Of a stretch of DNA of 18,723 nucleotides, positions 1 to 7,452 are shown piece after piece. The translations under genes were made by a program, and so were the position numbers. The notes under the pieces are model-generated. The model saw only the letters and a program-made list of their open reading frames with translations. It was not told where the DNA came from and ran no database searches. The stretch's first letter is position 1; every line of letters starts with the position of its first letter. The stretch comes from Bacillota bacterium (GTDB lineage: Bacteria > Bacillota > Clostridia > Peptostreptococcales > Anaerovoracaceae): the NCBI GenBank assembly GCA_017431395.1, contig JAFRLD010000115.1, positions 1-18,723 of the forward strand, given 5' to 3'.

Positions 1-6
1 AGGAGA
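1..6 (+). promoter_or_regulatory. Ribosome binding site of the glyA fragment
   Basis: AGGAGA sits 4 nt before ATG 11. It shows that the 5' end of glyA is intact and that only the 3' part is lost. The promoter lies outside the window. Confidence 0.7.
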
Positions 7-10
7 TTTT

Positions 11-490
11 ATGAAAGACTTAATATTTGACCTAATTGACAAAGAGTATCTACGCCAGAGCGAAGGACTCGAGCTAATACCGAGCGAAAATTACGTTTCA
101 GCAAACGTTCTGAGAGCTATGGGCTCAATCCTTACCAACAAATATTCTGAAGGCTACCCAAGTTTTGAGGGCATCGGCTGCGTTGACGGCGAATGGAGTG
201 AAACCAAAATCGCCGATAAAATTTTGCCAAACTACCGCTATTACGGCGGTCAAGAAAACATCGATCGCATCGAGCGTCTCGCGATTGACCGTGCTTGCCG
301 ACTTTTTCATGCGGACCACGCCAATGTTCAGCCTCACTCTGGCGCCCAAGCAAACACTGCGGTTTATTATGCATGGCTTGAACCGGGCGATACCGTACTT
401 GGCATGTCGCTCCCCGCTGGTGGCCATCTTACCCACGGCGCACCCGTTACCATCAGCGCTCACGTCTGGAATTTTGTTTATTACATCTGA
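11..490 (+). pseudogene. glyA: Serine hydroxymethyltransferase, 5' fragment (truncated)
   Basis: N-terminal third of the PLP enzyme that interconverts serine and glycine and loads one-carbon units on tetrahydrofolate. Family landmarks seen in order: LIPSENYVS (residues 22-30), NKYSEGYP (43-50), [10 protein letters not shown] (76-85), QPHSGAQAN (about 107-115) and [10 protein letters not shown] (about 137-146). AGGAGA at positions 1-6 is a good ribosome site for ATG 11. The match runs to NFVYY (ending at base 484); then one Ile and a TGA follow. About 260 residues, including the PLP lysine, are missing, so the product cannot be active. Between GYP and RYYGG the usual two residues are replaced by about 25 (51-75). 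Hand-counted GC is about 49%, well below the rest of the window. Either a foreign fragment or an assembly join; the source lineage is unknown, with a candidate-phyla-type bacterium only a guess. Confidence 0.85.
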
Positions 491-1542
491 TTATAGCATA
501 GTTGTACAAGCTTTTGAACATCACATCCGAAGCTTCCCTCCAGCAGGATCCCCGGTCCCGGAGTCTCGATCTCTGAAATGGTCACTGCATCCGGCGGGCT
601 ACCGGTGCCGGATCCGGAAGTCCGGTTATAGACCCGGATCAGCCGGCCTGCCACGTCCTTCTCGAGGCCATGACGCAGGAATGCCCGGTAGCGCATTTCC
701 CGCTCCGGCTCGTTCCTGGAAGACACGAGACAGATCCGGTCCGCATAAGGCAGGATACTGCGCTGCGCCTCTCCGGTACCGCTACCCACGTCGATCACGA
801 TGCAGTCATACCGGCCGCTGTCCATGAGCGCGGGCAGCAGACGGTCGATCTCCTCCCGCCCCGCATTGCTCAAAGGATTGCAGCTGCCCGATGCCGCGAA
901 GCTCTCGGTCCCATGATCATCCCGGATCAGATAGCCTTCCAGAAACGGAGACTGATCCTCTTTCTCCGCAGACAAATGGTACAGGTATTCCCCGATCGTC
1001 TTCATGCCGGGCGGCATCTCCATATAGAGGGGTGACGATTCGGTTCCCTCCATCGACAGGTAGAGGACCCGGCTTCCCTCGAAGCGGACCAGGTCCTGGG
1101 CGGCTGCCATAGCCAGCGTGGTGCACCCGCATCCCCCCTGCCAGCTGACGAACGCGATCACCTCCATCCGGTCCGGCCTCGTCCCTGAGGCCCTTCGTCC
1201 GGTCAGTTTCTCATAGATGGAATAGATCTGCCCGAGCAGGACGGTCATCGGGCTGTATTTATAAATGGTGAAATGCTCCTCAGGGGCACGTCCTGTTTCC
1301 GACCTTCTCTCCGTCAGCCAGATAAGATTGCCGCCGCAGACCTTCTCCGCCCCCTCCTCATCCCAAAGCACGAGATCATATCCGTTCTGAAACGGCTTCC
1401 CCCCGTCCTGCATCCGCCGGCAGAATTCGCTGCATCCCATAAGGGTCAGATCGAAGTTCCGGTTCCCGATCAAAAGCGCTCTGGCCAGCGCCTCCCCATA
1501 GGCCTTGTCCTCGGTTATGATCGCGATTCTCATGTACTCCAT
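481..1542 (-). CDS. TadZ/CpaE-like (ParA/MinD superfamily) ATPase with degenerate P-loop
   Basis: Protein of 353 aa. Residues 4-115 resemble a receiver-like domain ([19 protein letters not shown] at the start). Residues about 126-345 are a ParA/MinD/CpaE-type domain: [19 protein letters not shown] (128-146) in the P-loop place and CIVIDVGSG (247-255) as Walker B. Both lysines of the deviant Walker A motif (KGGxGKT) are absent, replaced by Gln135 and Cys140, so nucleotide hydrolysis is doubtful. TadZ proteins of Flp/Tad pilus systems share this two-domain plan and atypical ATPase sites, and act as polar localisation factors. No other tad gene is present here. The first ATG is chosen because GGAGG lies 6 nt upstream; a second ATG three codons on has weaker spacing. 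The stop codon (481-483) falls within the glyA-derived sequence, so the last few residues may not be native. Likely cytoplasmic and membrane-associated. Confidence 0.7.
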   Translation of the reverse strand: MEYMRIAIITEDKAYGEALARALLIGNRNFDLTLMGCSEFCRRMQDGGKPFQNGYDLVLWDEEGAEKVCGGNLIWLTERRSETGRAPEEHFTIYKYSPMTVLLGQIYSIYEKLTGRRASGTRPDRMEVIAFVSWQGGCGCTTLAMAAAQDLVRFEGSRVLYLSMEGTESSPLYMEMPPGMKTIGEYLYHLSAEKEDQSPFLEGYLIRDDHGTESFAASGSCNPLSNAGREEIDRLLPALMDSGRYDCIVIDVGSGTGEAQRSILPYADRICLVSSRNEPEREMRYRAFLRHGLEKDVAGRLIRVYNRTSGSGTGSPPDAVTISEIETPGPGILLEGSFGCDVQKLVQLCYNQM

Positions 1543-1580
1543 CGCCCGCCTCCAAACCTTCTTTAAGATTGATTTACTTT

Positions 1581-1609
1581 ATTTTACATATTTTGTTATA
1601 TATTGTCAA
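1581..1609 (-). promoter_or_regulatory. Sigma-70 promoter for the TadZ-like gene
   Basis: Reading the minus strand, TTGACA (1609-1604), a 17-nt spacer and TAAAAT (1586-1581) form a near-consensus promoter. Transcription should start near 1574, about 32 nt before the ATG and its GGAGG. It lies back to back with the promoter of the gene at 1658. Confidence 0.8.
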
Positions 1610-1619
1610 TTAAAATAGG

Positions 1620-1660
1620 GTGTCAGCCCGACGGTTTTCTGTTATAATGTGCATGTTATG
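1620..1660 (+). promoter_or_regulatory. Promoter of the COG2426 gene, probably leaderless
   Basis: GTGTCA (1620-1625), a 17-nt spacer and TATAAT (1643-1648) precede ATG 1658 by only 9 nt. The expected transcription start is then within a few bases of the ATG, and no Shine-Dalgarno sequence is visible. The block TATAATGTGCATGTTATG recurs with two changes in front of the gene at 4226. Confidence 0.6.
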
Positions 1661-2122
1661 TTTGAATCATTTGCCGGAAAAATCATTATTACATTTTTTA
1701 TGTCCATGGTCCCCATCATCGAGCTTAGAGGCGCATTGCCCTCGGGCGTTGCTATGGGTCTTACGCCCTGGACAGCCTTTGCGGTAAGCGTGATCGGAAA
1801 CATGGTCCCGGTCCCGTTTATCATTCTATTTATCCGTAAGATCCTTGACTGGATGAAGCGCTTTGACGGCTTCCGGCGTATTGCCGAGAAGCTGGAGAAT
1901 AAGGCAAAAAAACACGAGGACAAAATCGTGAAATACGAAGCCCTCGGTTTGTTTATTCTCGTTGCGCTGCCGCTTCCCGGCACCGGTGCGTGGACCGGTT
2001 CCCTGGTCGCTGCGATTTTTGACATCCGTCTGAAGAACGCCGTCCCCGTAATATTCGCAGGGGTCCTGACCGCAGGACTGATCGTCCTCTTCATAACCTA
2101 CGGTGTCGTCCTGATCGCCTGA
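1658..2122 (+). CDS. Small membrane protein, COG2426/PF06695 (putative small multidrug export family)
   Basis: A 154-aa integral membrane protein. The family signature MVPIIELRGALPSGVAMG (about residues 17-34) is followed by hydrophobic segments near 5-22, 35-58, 95-112 and 125-152, with a charged, helical cytoplasmic stretch between (KRFDGFRRIAEKLENKAKK). A second conserved motif, ALPLPGTGAWTGS, is present near 104-116. The length is normal for the family. Despite the family name, transport of drugs is not established; treat the substrate as unknown. A GTG nine bases upstream would overlap the -10 box, so ATG 1658 is chosen; ATG 1700 is possible but would remove part of the first membrane segment. 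The gene stands alone between a divergent neighbour and its own terminator. Confidence 0.8.
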   Translation: MFESFAGKIIITFFMSMVPIIELRGALPSGVAMGLTPWTAFAVSVIGNMVPVPFIILFIRKILDWMKRFDGFRRIAEKLENKAKKHEDKIVKYEALGLFILVALPLPGTGAWTGSLVAAIFDIRLKNAVPVIFAGVLTAGLIVLFITYGVVLIA

Positions 2123-2138
2123 GCGGCGGTCTTTTTTT
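2113..2138 (+). terminator. Rho-independent terminator of the COG2426 gene
   Basis: GATCGCC (2113-2119), loop TGAGC and GGCGGTC (2125-2131) form a 7-bp stem with one G-T pair, followed by seven T (2132-2138). The stem overlaps the stop codon at 2120-2122. It ends just before the convergent channel gene and has no T run on the minus strand, so it works in one direction only. Confidence 0.8.
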
Positions 2139-2139
2139 A

Positions 2140-2955
2140 TCACTTCCGGTTGGCTGCCCAGTAGAATGTCCCGACGAATAGTCCGCCCCCGACGATGTTG
2201 CCCAGCGTGACCGGGATCAGGTTCTTCACGAAGAAGTTCCCCCAGGTGAGTCCGGAGGTATCCAGGCCCAAAAGCTGGACCCACTCTTCATTAGAAGAAG
2301 CCATCAGGCCGGATGGGATGAAATACATATTCGCCACGCTATGCTCGAAGCCGCCGATGATAAAGAGCCCGATGCAGAACCAGATGGCGAACATCTTGCC
2401 GATGGCGACCTGCGCTCCCGTAGCCATCCAGACGGCCAGGCAGACCATCCAGTTGCAGAGGATCCCCAGAACGAACGCTTTGCCGAAATCAAGGCCGCAC
2501 TTGCCGATCGCTGTCTTGATCGTGATGGCGCCGAGCAGACCCTCTCCGTTGCCAAGGAGCCCTGCGTAATTGACGAGAGCCGCCAGCAGAAGCGCCCCCA
2601 CCAGGTTTCCGGCATATACGATGACCCAGTTGCGGAGCATCGCGCCGATGCCGAACCTCTTATCAAAGAGGCCTGTGACCATCAGGCAGTTGCCGGTGAA
2701 CAGTTCCGCTCCGCAGAGCACCACCAGCATCAGTCCGACCGGGAAGACCGCTCCTGCCACGACCTTGCCCAGGCCGAAGGTAGACGGATCGCTCACCAGG
2801 TTGAATGAGGCCACCGTCGAAGCGTAGGCTCCGAAGGCGATATAGGCTCCCGCCAGGATCCCCAGAACGAAAAGTTTCCATACCGGCGCTGTCGCTTTGA
2901 AATCCCCGGATGCGGAAACCTTCTCCAGTATTTCTTTCGTGGTCAACATGTTCAT
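2140..2955 (-). CDS. Formate/nitrite transporter (FNT) family channel
   Basis: A 271-aa membrane protein with six hydrophobic segments (roughly residues 27-50, 65-85, 106-127, 158-178, 187-204 and 247-266), the FNT pentameric channel fold. FNT landmarks: ELFTGNCL (84-91, containing the loop threonine Thr87), CNWMVCLAVWM (167-177), GFEHSVANMY (202-211) with the central pore histidine His205, and GNIVGG (252-257). FNT channels pass small monovalent anions such as formate, nitrite or hydrosulfide; sequence alone does not decide which. The start at 2955 is set by GGAGG 7 nt upstream and by an ATGA overlap with the stop codon of the ketoacyl synthase, implying translational coupling. An in-frame upstream extension to 3135 lies wholly inside that gene and is not used. 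No terminator was seen after it. Confidence 0.9.
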   Translation of the reverse strand: MNMLTTKEILEKVSASGDFKATAPVWKLFVLGILAGAYIAFGAYASTVASFNLVSDPSTFGLGKVVAGAVFPVGLMLVVLCGAELFTGNCLMVTGLFDKRFGIGAMLRNWVIVYAGNLVGALLLAALVNYAGLLGNGEGLLGAITIKTAIGKCGLDFGKAFVLGILCNWMVCLAVWMATGAQVAIGKMFAIWFCIGLFIIGGFEHSVANMYFIPSGLMASSNEEWVQLLGLDTSGLTWGNFFVKNLIPVTLGNIVGGGLFVGTFYWAANRK

Positions 2956-4226
2956 CTTGGTTCCTCCCTGCGGAAAATAATCGTCGAATTCTGTCCCCCG
3001 AACCCGAAGGCATTGGTCATCGCAGCCCGTATCTCCTGTCCGGTCCGCGTCTGCCGGATGAGATCCAGATCCATCACCGGATCCGACAGGTTCAGTGTTG
3101 GCGGAAGTGTTCCGGTCTCTATGGCTTTGATACACGCGATGGCTTCCGTGATCCCTCCGCCACCCATCATGTGCCCGGTGGCTGCCTTAGTAGAACTCAC
3201 CGCCGGCCGGCACCCGGCGAATACCGCTTTCATGGCACGGGCTTCCGCCAGGTCTCCCTTCGGAGCACCGGTCCCATGGGCATTGATATAGCCGATCTCT
3301 GCCGGGTCCATCTGCGCCCTGCCGAGGGCCTGCCGCATACAGTCTGCTGCCCTTTCCCCTTCTTCAAGCGGCTTCGTCACATGATAAGCATCGTTGTTGT
3401 TCGCCCACCCGGCAAGCTCCGCATAGATCTTCGCCCCGCGGCCTCTGGCATGGGATAGTGTCTCCAGCACCAGCGCTCCGCCGCCTTCCCCGATGACGAA
3501 GCCCTTCGCGGAAGCATCGAACGGCCTGCAGGCCAGCTCCGGATGTTCGTTCTCCCGGGACAGAGCCCTCGCATTCGAGAGCGAGTAGATCACCAGGGGG
3601 CACAGCGTAGAATCCGCCCCGACAGCGAGCATCATGTCCGCTTCTCCTGCGAGAAGCTGCATGGCGCTCATAAGGATCGCATCCCCTCCCGAAGCACAGG
3701 CGGTCGATACTGTGAAGCTGGGACCGGTGATGCCATGCTCGATGGCGATCTGTCCCGCCGCGATATTCCCGAGGATCCTCGGCACGAACCGCGGTCCCAC
3801 GTTCTTATGAACGGCATTGGTCAGGATCTCCTGTGTCGCCGCTATGGTATCGATCCCGGACATGGCGGTCCCCATCACGATGCCGCAGCGCTCGGGCTCA
3901 GCCGGGAGTTTCTTTGCGGCACTTCCCGCCAGATCCCCGGCCTGCCCGGATCCGGCCGCATCCGCCAGCGCTTCATTCGCCGCCGCGAACGCATATTGCG
4001 TGAACGCATCCGTTTCATGGATCAGCTTGCCGGGCATATGATCCTCCGCCCGAAAATCCCGGACCTCTCCCGCGATCTGCACAGCAAGCTCCGAAGCATC
4101 AAAAGCGGAGATCCGGTCGATCCCGCACACGCCTTCTATCAGATTGTTCCAATAATCATTTACCCCCGTACCGACCGGGGTCACAGCCCCCATGCCGGTC
4201 ACGACGATCCGTTCTTTTTCTCTCAT
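2952..4226 (-). CDS. Beta-ketoacyl-ACP synthase (KAS II/FabF-like condensing enzyme)
   Basis: A 424-aa thiolase-fold enzyme that condenses malonyl-ACP with an acyl thioester. The N-terminal signature VVTGMGAVTPVGTG (8-21) is followed by the nucleophile in STACASGGDAI (Cys177), then NAHGTGAPKGD (His317), STKAATGHMMGG (Lys347, His352) and NAFGFGGQN (405-413). The Cys-His-His triad is complete. Several normally rigid FabF positions differ: HGTGAPKGD in place of HGTSTPLND and GHMMGGGG in place of GHLLGAAG, so this may not be the housekeeping FabF. It shares a four-base ATGA overlap with the FNT channel downstream and is divergent from a LysR regulator, its probable controller. No Shine-Dalgarno is visible before ATG 4226; see the promoter. 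A role in acyl-chain or polyketide-like synthesis is inferred; the actual substrate is unknown. Confidence 0.85.
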   Translation of the reverse strand: MREKERIVVTGMGAVTPVGTGVNDYWNNLIEGVCGIDRISAFDASELAVQIAGEVRDFRAEDHMPGKLIHETDAFTQYAFAAANEALADAAGSGQAGDLAGSAAKKLPAEPERCGIVMGTAMSGIDTIAATQEILTNAVHKNVGPRFVPRILGNIAAGQIAIEHGITGPSFTVSTACASGGDAILMSAMQLLAGEADMMLAVGADSTLCPLVIYSLSNARALSRENEHPELACRPFDASAKGFVIGEGGGALVLETLSHARGRGAKIYAELAGWANNNDAYHVTKPLEEGERAADCMRQALGRAQMDPAEIGYINAHGTGAPKGDLAEARAMKAVFAGCRPAVSSTKAATGHMMGGGGITEAIACIKAIETGTLPPTLNLSDPVMDLDLIRQTRTGQEIRAAMTNAFGFGGQNSTIIFRREEPR

Positions 4227-4264
4227 AACATGTACATTTTACCCGTTTCTTCCGAGTAGGGCAA
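4224..4264 (-). promoter_or_regulatory. Promoter of the ketoacyl synthase-FNT operon, probably leaderless
   Basis: On the minus strand, TTGCCC (4264-4259), a 17-nt spacer and TAAAAT (4241-4236) are followed by GTACATGTT and then the ATG (4226). The likely transcription start lies 2-3 nt before the ATG and no ribosome site is seen. The sequence from -10 to ATG matches that at 1643-1660 in 16 of 18 bases. Confidence 0.6.
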
Positions 4265-4272
4265 GGTATGTG

Positions 4273-4290
4273 TACTAATCCTTTTCAGTA
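4273..4290. promoter_or_regulatory. Possible LysR operator dyad
   Basis: TACT-N10-AGTA is an interrupted inverted repeat lying between the two divergent promoters, covering the -35 box of the LysR gene (4282-4287) and just upstream of the -35 box of the ketoacyl synthase. This is where an autoregulating LysR protein would be expected to bind. The arms are only 4 bp, so chance is not excluded. Confidence 0.3.
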
Positions 4291-4310
4291 GCATTTTCAT
4301 ATGGTATAAT
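4282..4310 (+). promoter_or_regulatory. Promoter of the LysR regulator
   Basis: TTTTCA (4282-4287), a 17-nt spacer and a perfect TATAAT (4305-4310) predict a start near 4317. The mRNA leader then carries GAGGTGAT (4333-4340), a good ribosome site 3 nt from ATG 4344. Confidence 0.65.
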
Positions 4311-4343
4311 AGCAAAAACGGATAAGTAATGTGAGGTGATCCC

Positions 4344-5216
4344 ATGCATCTGAATCAGATCCATAGTTTTCTCGCCGTCAGCAAGACCTTGAATTTCACG
4401 GGGGCAGCACGGCAGCTGGGCGTTCCCCAGTCGACGATCAGCCGGCAGGTGAACGATCTGGAATCCCAGCTTGGTGTCCGCCTGTTTTATCGTACGAAGC
4501 GGGACGTGCAGCTGACAGACGAAGGCAGGATCTTTCTCCCGTATGCACAGGAGATCGCGGATGCTGCCCGCAAGGGATCCTATGCGGTCCGCCAGCTCCA
4601 TGAAGGTGCTGCCGGCCGTCTTTCGATCGCCGCTGCCGGGGCAGCGCAGAACTTCCTGTCGGAGGTCCTCGCCTCCTTTCATCAAAAGTATCCGGACATC
4701 TCCGTGGACATCACCCCTATCTCCGGAGGCACCAGCCTGATGGATGACATCGATGCTCCCTATGACTTCTGGTTCCTCTACCGTGATATGCTCCTCGATC
4801 CGGAGAATTTCGATTATATCCACACCCACCGGGAGCCGCTCTGCATCACCCGCCGGTCCTTGTCACGAAAAGATCCGGCAGACAAGCTGCCGGATCCGGA
4901 GGATATTGCTTCAGAACAATTCATTTTGTTGTCCGAAGATAATGACCCGATTCTCTATATGCAGGTGATGAATTACTGCAGGACCCACCGCTTCACGCCG
5001 AGGGTCGCCGGCACATTCGAAGATATCTCTTCCGTGCTCCTTTCGGTCAGCGCCGGGATCGGCATCTCGATCCTGCCTTCGGCACTTGCTGAGGCGGCTC
5101 CTTCTGTATCGGTCCAGCCTTTGCCCGAGGAATACGCTCTGGACTGCATCGCCGCATGGAAGCCGTCCCTTCTCAACCCCGCAGCTTCACTGTTTCTGGA
5201 GATCCTAAAAGGTTAG
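4344..5216 (+). CDS. LysR-family transcriptional regulator
   Basis: A 290-aa protein with the standard LysR plan. An N-terminal winged helix-turn-helix spans residues 1-60 (NQIHSFLAVSKTLNFTGAARQLGVPQSTISRQV, then LGVRLFYRT and the L-T-DEG wing), followed by a linker helix and a periplasmic-binding-like effector domain from about 88 to 285. It is divergent from the ketoacyl synthase-FNT operon across a 117-bp region, the usual arrangement for a LysR protein and its target, so control of that operon is the simplest inference. The effector is unknown. The stop codon overlaps the stop of the convergent thioesterase gene by four bases (5213-5216). Confidence 0.9.
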   Translation: MHLNQIHSFLAVSKTLNFTGAARQLGVPQSTISRQVNDLESQLGVRLFYRTKRDVQLTDEGRIFLPYAQEIADAARKGSYAVRQLHEGAAGRLSIAAAGAAQNFLSEVLASFHQKYPDISVDITPISGGTSLMDDIDAPYDFWFLYRDMLLDPENFDYIHTHREPLCITRRSLSRKDPADKLPDPEDIASEQFILLSEDNDPILYMQVMNYCRTHRFTPRVAGTFEDISSVLLSVSAGIGISILPSALAEAAPSVSVQPLPEEYALDCIAAWKPSLLNPAASLFLEILKG

Positions 5217-5641
5217 TCCTTCTTCGAGTCGTGGACCAACGCCTTCAGCTGCTCGAACAGTTCCGGATGGGTACGTTTGACACTGGTCGGCTTATAGTCT
5301 TCCTGCGTCGTCGTGTAGTGCACGGTTTCGGCCTCATGGCACAGCTCTCCTGTGTTCTCATTATAGACCTCGTAGCGGAAGTACATCCTGACCCCCGTGA
5401 ACTTATAAAGCTCCATGTCCACCCGGAAGGTGTCCCCGAACCGGAGGAAACTGATAAACGTCGCTTTCGATTCGGTGAACGGGACGATGATCCCCTGCCG
5501 TTCGATCTCCGGGTAAGGGATCAGGTTCGCTTCCATCCAGGCCATACGGGCCTCCTCCAGGATACGGAGGTAGTTGGAATGATGGATGACCCCCATCCGG
5601 TCGGTCTCATAATAATTCACATCACGGCTGTAACTCCACAT
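5213..5641 (-). CDS. Acyl-CoA thioesterase, 4HBT hot-dog family (YbgC/FadM-like)
   Basis: A 142-aa single hot-dog-fold protein. The N-terminal motif VNYYETDRMGVIHHSNYLRI (residues 8-27) is the 4-hydroxybenzoyl-CoA thioesterase signature, with Asp14 in the place of the catalytic aspartate. FRYEVYNENTGELCHEAETVHYTT is the typical long central strand pair near 88-111. The length is normal. It hydrolyses acyl-CoA or acyl-ACP thioesters in the cytoplasm; chain-length preference cannot be read. It starts 22 nt after the acyl-CoA ligase stop, with AGAAGG 8 nt before ATG 5641, so both genes are probably one transcript: ligase makes acyl-CoA, thioesterase releases it. It is convergent with the LysR gene with overlapping stop codons, and no terminator was seen between them. 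Confidence 0.88.
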   Translation of the reverse strand: MWSYSRDVNYYETDRMGVIHHSNYLRILEEARMAWMEANLIPYPEIERQGIIVPFTESKATFISFLRFGDTFRVDMELYKFTGVRMYFRYEVYNENTGELCHEAETVHYTTTQEDYKPTSVKRTHPELFEQLKALVHDSKKD

Positions 5642-5663
5642 TTGAATCGCCTTCTTTCTTTTT

Positions 5664-7328
5664 TTATTTTCTCTTCAACACGCCAGCTTCCAGATCTTTC
5701 TCAGCCTGCTGTTTGAGAGCGTAGTGCATCTTCTTGCCGGTGGCGGTCATGGGGAGACTATCGACGATCTTGTACCATCTCGGCCGCTTGTAAGCGGACA
5801 GCATTGGTGTCTCGAGGCAGAAGTCGAAGACATCCTTGATCGTCAGATCCGGATCCTTCGGCACGATATAGGCTGCGATCGCCTGTCCTCTGGCTTTGTC
5901 AGGAACTGCCGTTACCATGCAGTCAGCGACCTTCTCAAACTCGTTGATCGCTTCCTCGACCTGCGTCGGGTAGATGTTCTCACCGGCACTGATGATCATG
6001 TCATCCTTTCGCCCATTGATGGTGACATAGAGATTCTCATCCCAGAAGCCAAGGTCATTGGTGTACATCCAGCCTTTGTAGAATTTGGCCTGCTGCTCGT
6101 CCGGGTTTTTATAGTAGCTGTAAGTGGTCTTGCCCGGGCAGTACAGGATGACTTCGCCGACGGTCTCGTTGTCGGTCGGTACCAGATCATCCGGCTCCGC
6201 CTTGCGGTCCTCATAGATCTTGACCACACGGACCTCATCGTCGATGCAGCTGCCGCCGACACTGCCGGCATACTCAGGCAGGTCATACGGCCGCAGGAAG
6301 TAGTTCCAGAAAGTCTCGGTCGTGCCGTATCCATTCAGGATGTTCGGTGTGAGGACCTCCAGGAAACGCTCGCAGGCCGCCTTCTCCAGCGGAGCACCCA
6401 TGGTTACGAGGCCGCGCAGGGTCGAAATATCGGACGGATCCTTTTCCTGGGTCCTGGCCAGCATCTCCAGTGATGACGGGGAACCGGTCAGGAATGTGAT
6501 CTTGTATTTCTCAACGTAATTCAGCGTCACACGAGGTGAGAACGCTCTCAGCAGAACAAGGCAGGCGCCTACGAAGAATGTCGGGCATGTGCCGCCGGAA
6601 TGGCTGCCGCCTCTGTGGAACAGAGGCGTCATGTTCATGCAGACGTCCTTGCAGTTCAGCGGATAGTGCATGATCGCGTCGTGGGCGGACAGCACTTCAT
6701 TGATGTCATTGAGCGGTACGTTCTTCGGCAGTGCGGAGGTTCCGCTGGTGCACATACGGATGACTTCGTCATAGATGTGGTGCGGGAAGTCCATAGCCGG
6801 AGCATCCTTGCTGTGATGCTTGACGTAATCCTCATAGTGGATATGTCCGAGGGGAACATCTTCTCCGTCCAGATTATCCGCCATGATCACGCGAAGCGGC
6901 TTATAAGAAGAAAGCTTCACGGCCTCAGCCACCATTTCCTTCATCTCAGCGCAGTAAACGACTACCTTCGGTTCATTGTGCTCGATCAGGCGAGCCACCT
7001 CACCCGGAGACAGTTTGAAATTCGCCAGATTGATAATAGCCCCGACTTTTCTCGGAGCGATGTAGCAGAAACAGAATTCCGGACAGTTGTTCAGGATCGA
7101 CATGACCACGTCGTTCTTACCAACTCCGTCTTCCTTCAGCGCATTCGCCAGCATGTTGCATTCCTCGTCCAGTTCCTTGTATGTCCATGTCTGGTCCCGG
7201 TTAGGGTCGATCAGCGCCGGCTTGTTCGCATAACGTCTCACATTCCTCAAAAATCCATTGAGCCAGGTGTATTCGTGTTCAAAAGTTTCTATGAACATTC
7301 TGTCATCATATGTTCTGTTGGTAGTCAT
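5664..7328 (-). CDS. AMP-forming acyl-CoA synthetase (ANL superfamily)
   Basis: A 554-aa enzyme that activates a carboxylic acid with ATP to an acyl-adenylate and then transfers it to CoA. ANL motifs in order: CTSGTSALPK phosphate loop (193-202), NGYGTTETF (332-340), GWMYTNDLGF (419-428; Asp425 retained although the usual TGD is TND), GRKDDMIISAGENIYP hinge (439-454) and MTATGKKMHY with the catalytic lysine Lys532. The length is normal for the class; the acid substrate (fatty, branched or aromatic) cannot be told. The start at 7328 is preferred over an in-frame ATG at 7355 because the GGAGG lies between them, about 12 nt from 7328, and nothing suitable precedes 7355. It is followed by the thioesterase. 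Confidence 0.9.
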   Translation of the reverse strand: MTTNRTYDDRMFIETFEHEYTWLNGFLRNVRRYANKPALIDPNRDQTWTYKELDEECNMLANALKEDGVGKNDVVMSILNNCPEFCFCYIAPRKVGAIINLANFKLSPGEVARLIEHNEPKVVVYCAEMKEMVAEAVKLSSYKPLRVIMADNLDGEDVPLGHIHYEDYVKHHSKDAPAMDFPHHIYDEVIRMCTSGTSALPKNVPLNDINEVLSAHDAIMHYPLNCKDVCMNMTPLFHRGGSHSGGTCPTFFVGACLVLLRAFSPRVTLNYVEKYKITFLTGSPSSLEMLARTQEKDPSDISTLRGLVTMGAPLEKAACERFLEVLTPNILNGYGTTETFWNYFLRPYDLPEYAGSVGGSCIDDEVRVVKIYEDRKAEPDDLVPTDNETVGEVILYCPGKTTYSYYKNPDEQQAKFYKGWMYTNDLGFWDENLYVTINGRKDDMIISAGENIYPTQVEEAINEFEKVADCMVTAVPDKARGQAIAAYIVPKDPDLTIKDVFDFCLETPMLSAYKRPRWYKIVDSLPMTATGKKMHYALKQQAEKDLEAGVLKRK

Positions 7329-7377
7329 ATTGCCAAAATTCCTCCTTTTTATCATATCCTAATAATTCACTATATGC

Positions 7378-7406
7378 ATTATATAATAGCATTTGTTGTT
7401 TGTCAA
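7378..7406 (-). promoter_or_regulatory. Consensus promoter of the acyl-CoA ligase-thioesterase operon
   Basis: On the minus strand TTGACA (7406-7401), exactly 17 nt, then TATAAT (7383-7378): a full consensus promoter. The start near 7371 gives a leader of about 43 nt containing AAGGAGG. Strong constitutive expression is expected unless a repressor intervenes. Confidence 0.85.
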
Positions 7407-7452
7407 TACATTTCATTGTGATGGTGAGCAGGGAGTGCGCAGAATTCGTTTC

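Noticed and set aside
165..827. A 220-codon plus-strand frame running from glyA into the TadZ-like gene
   Set aside because: It is out of frame with glyA and antisense to the TadZ-like gene, spans the suspicious junction and has no recognisable content.
2956..3135. Upstream in-frame extension of the FNT channel by 60 residues
   Set aside because: The extension lies wholly in the ketoacyl synthase gene, is polar and unlike FNT N-termini. The start at 2955 has GGAGG and an ATGA junction.
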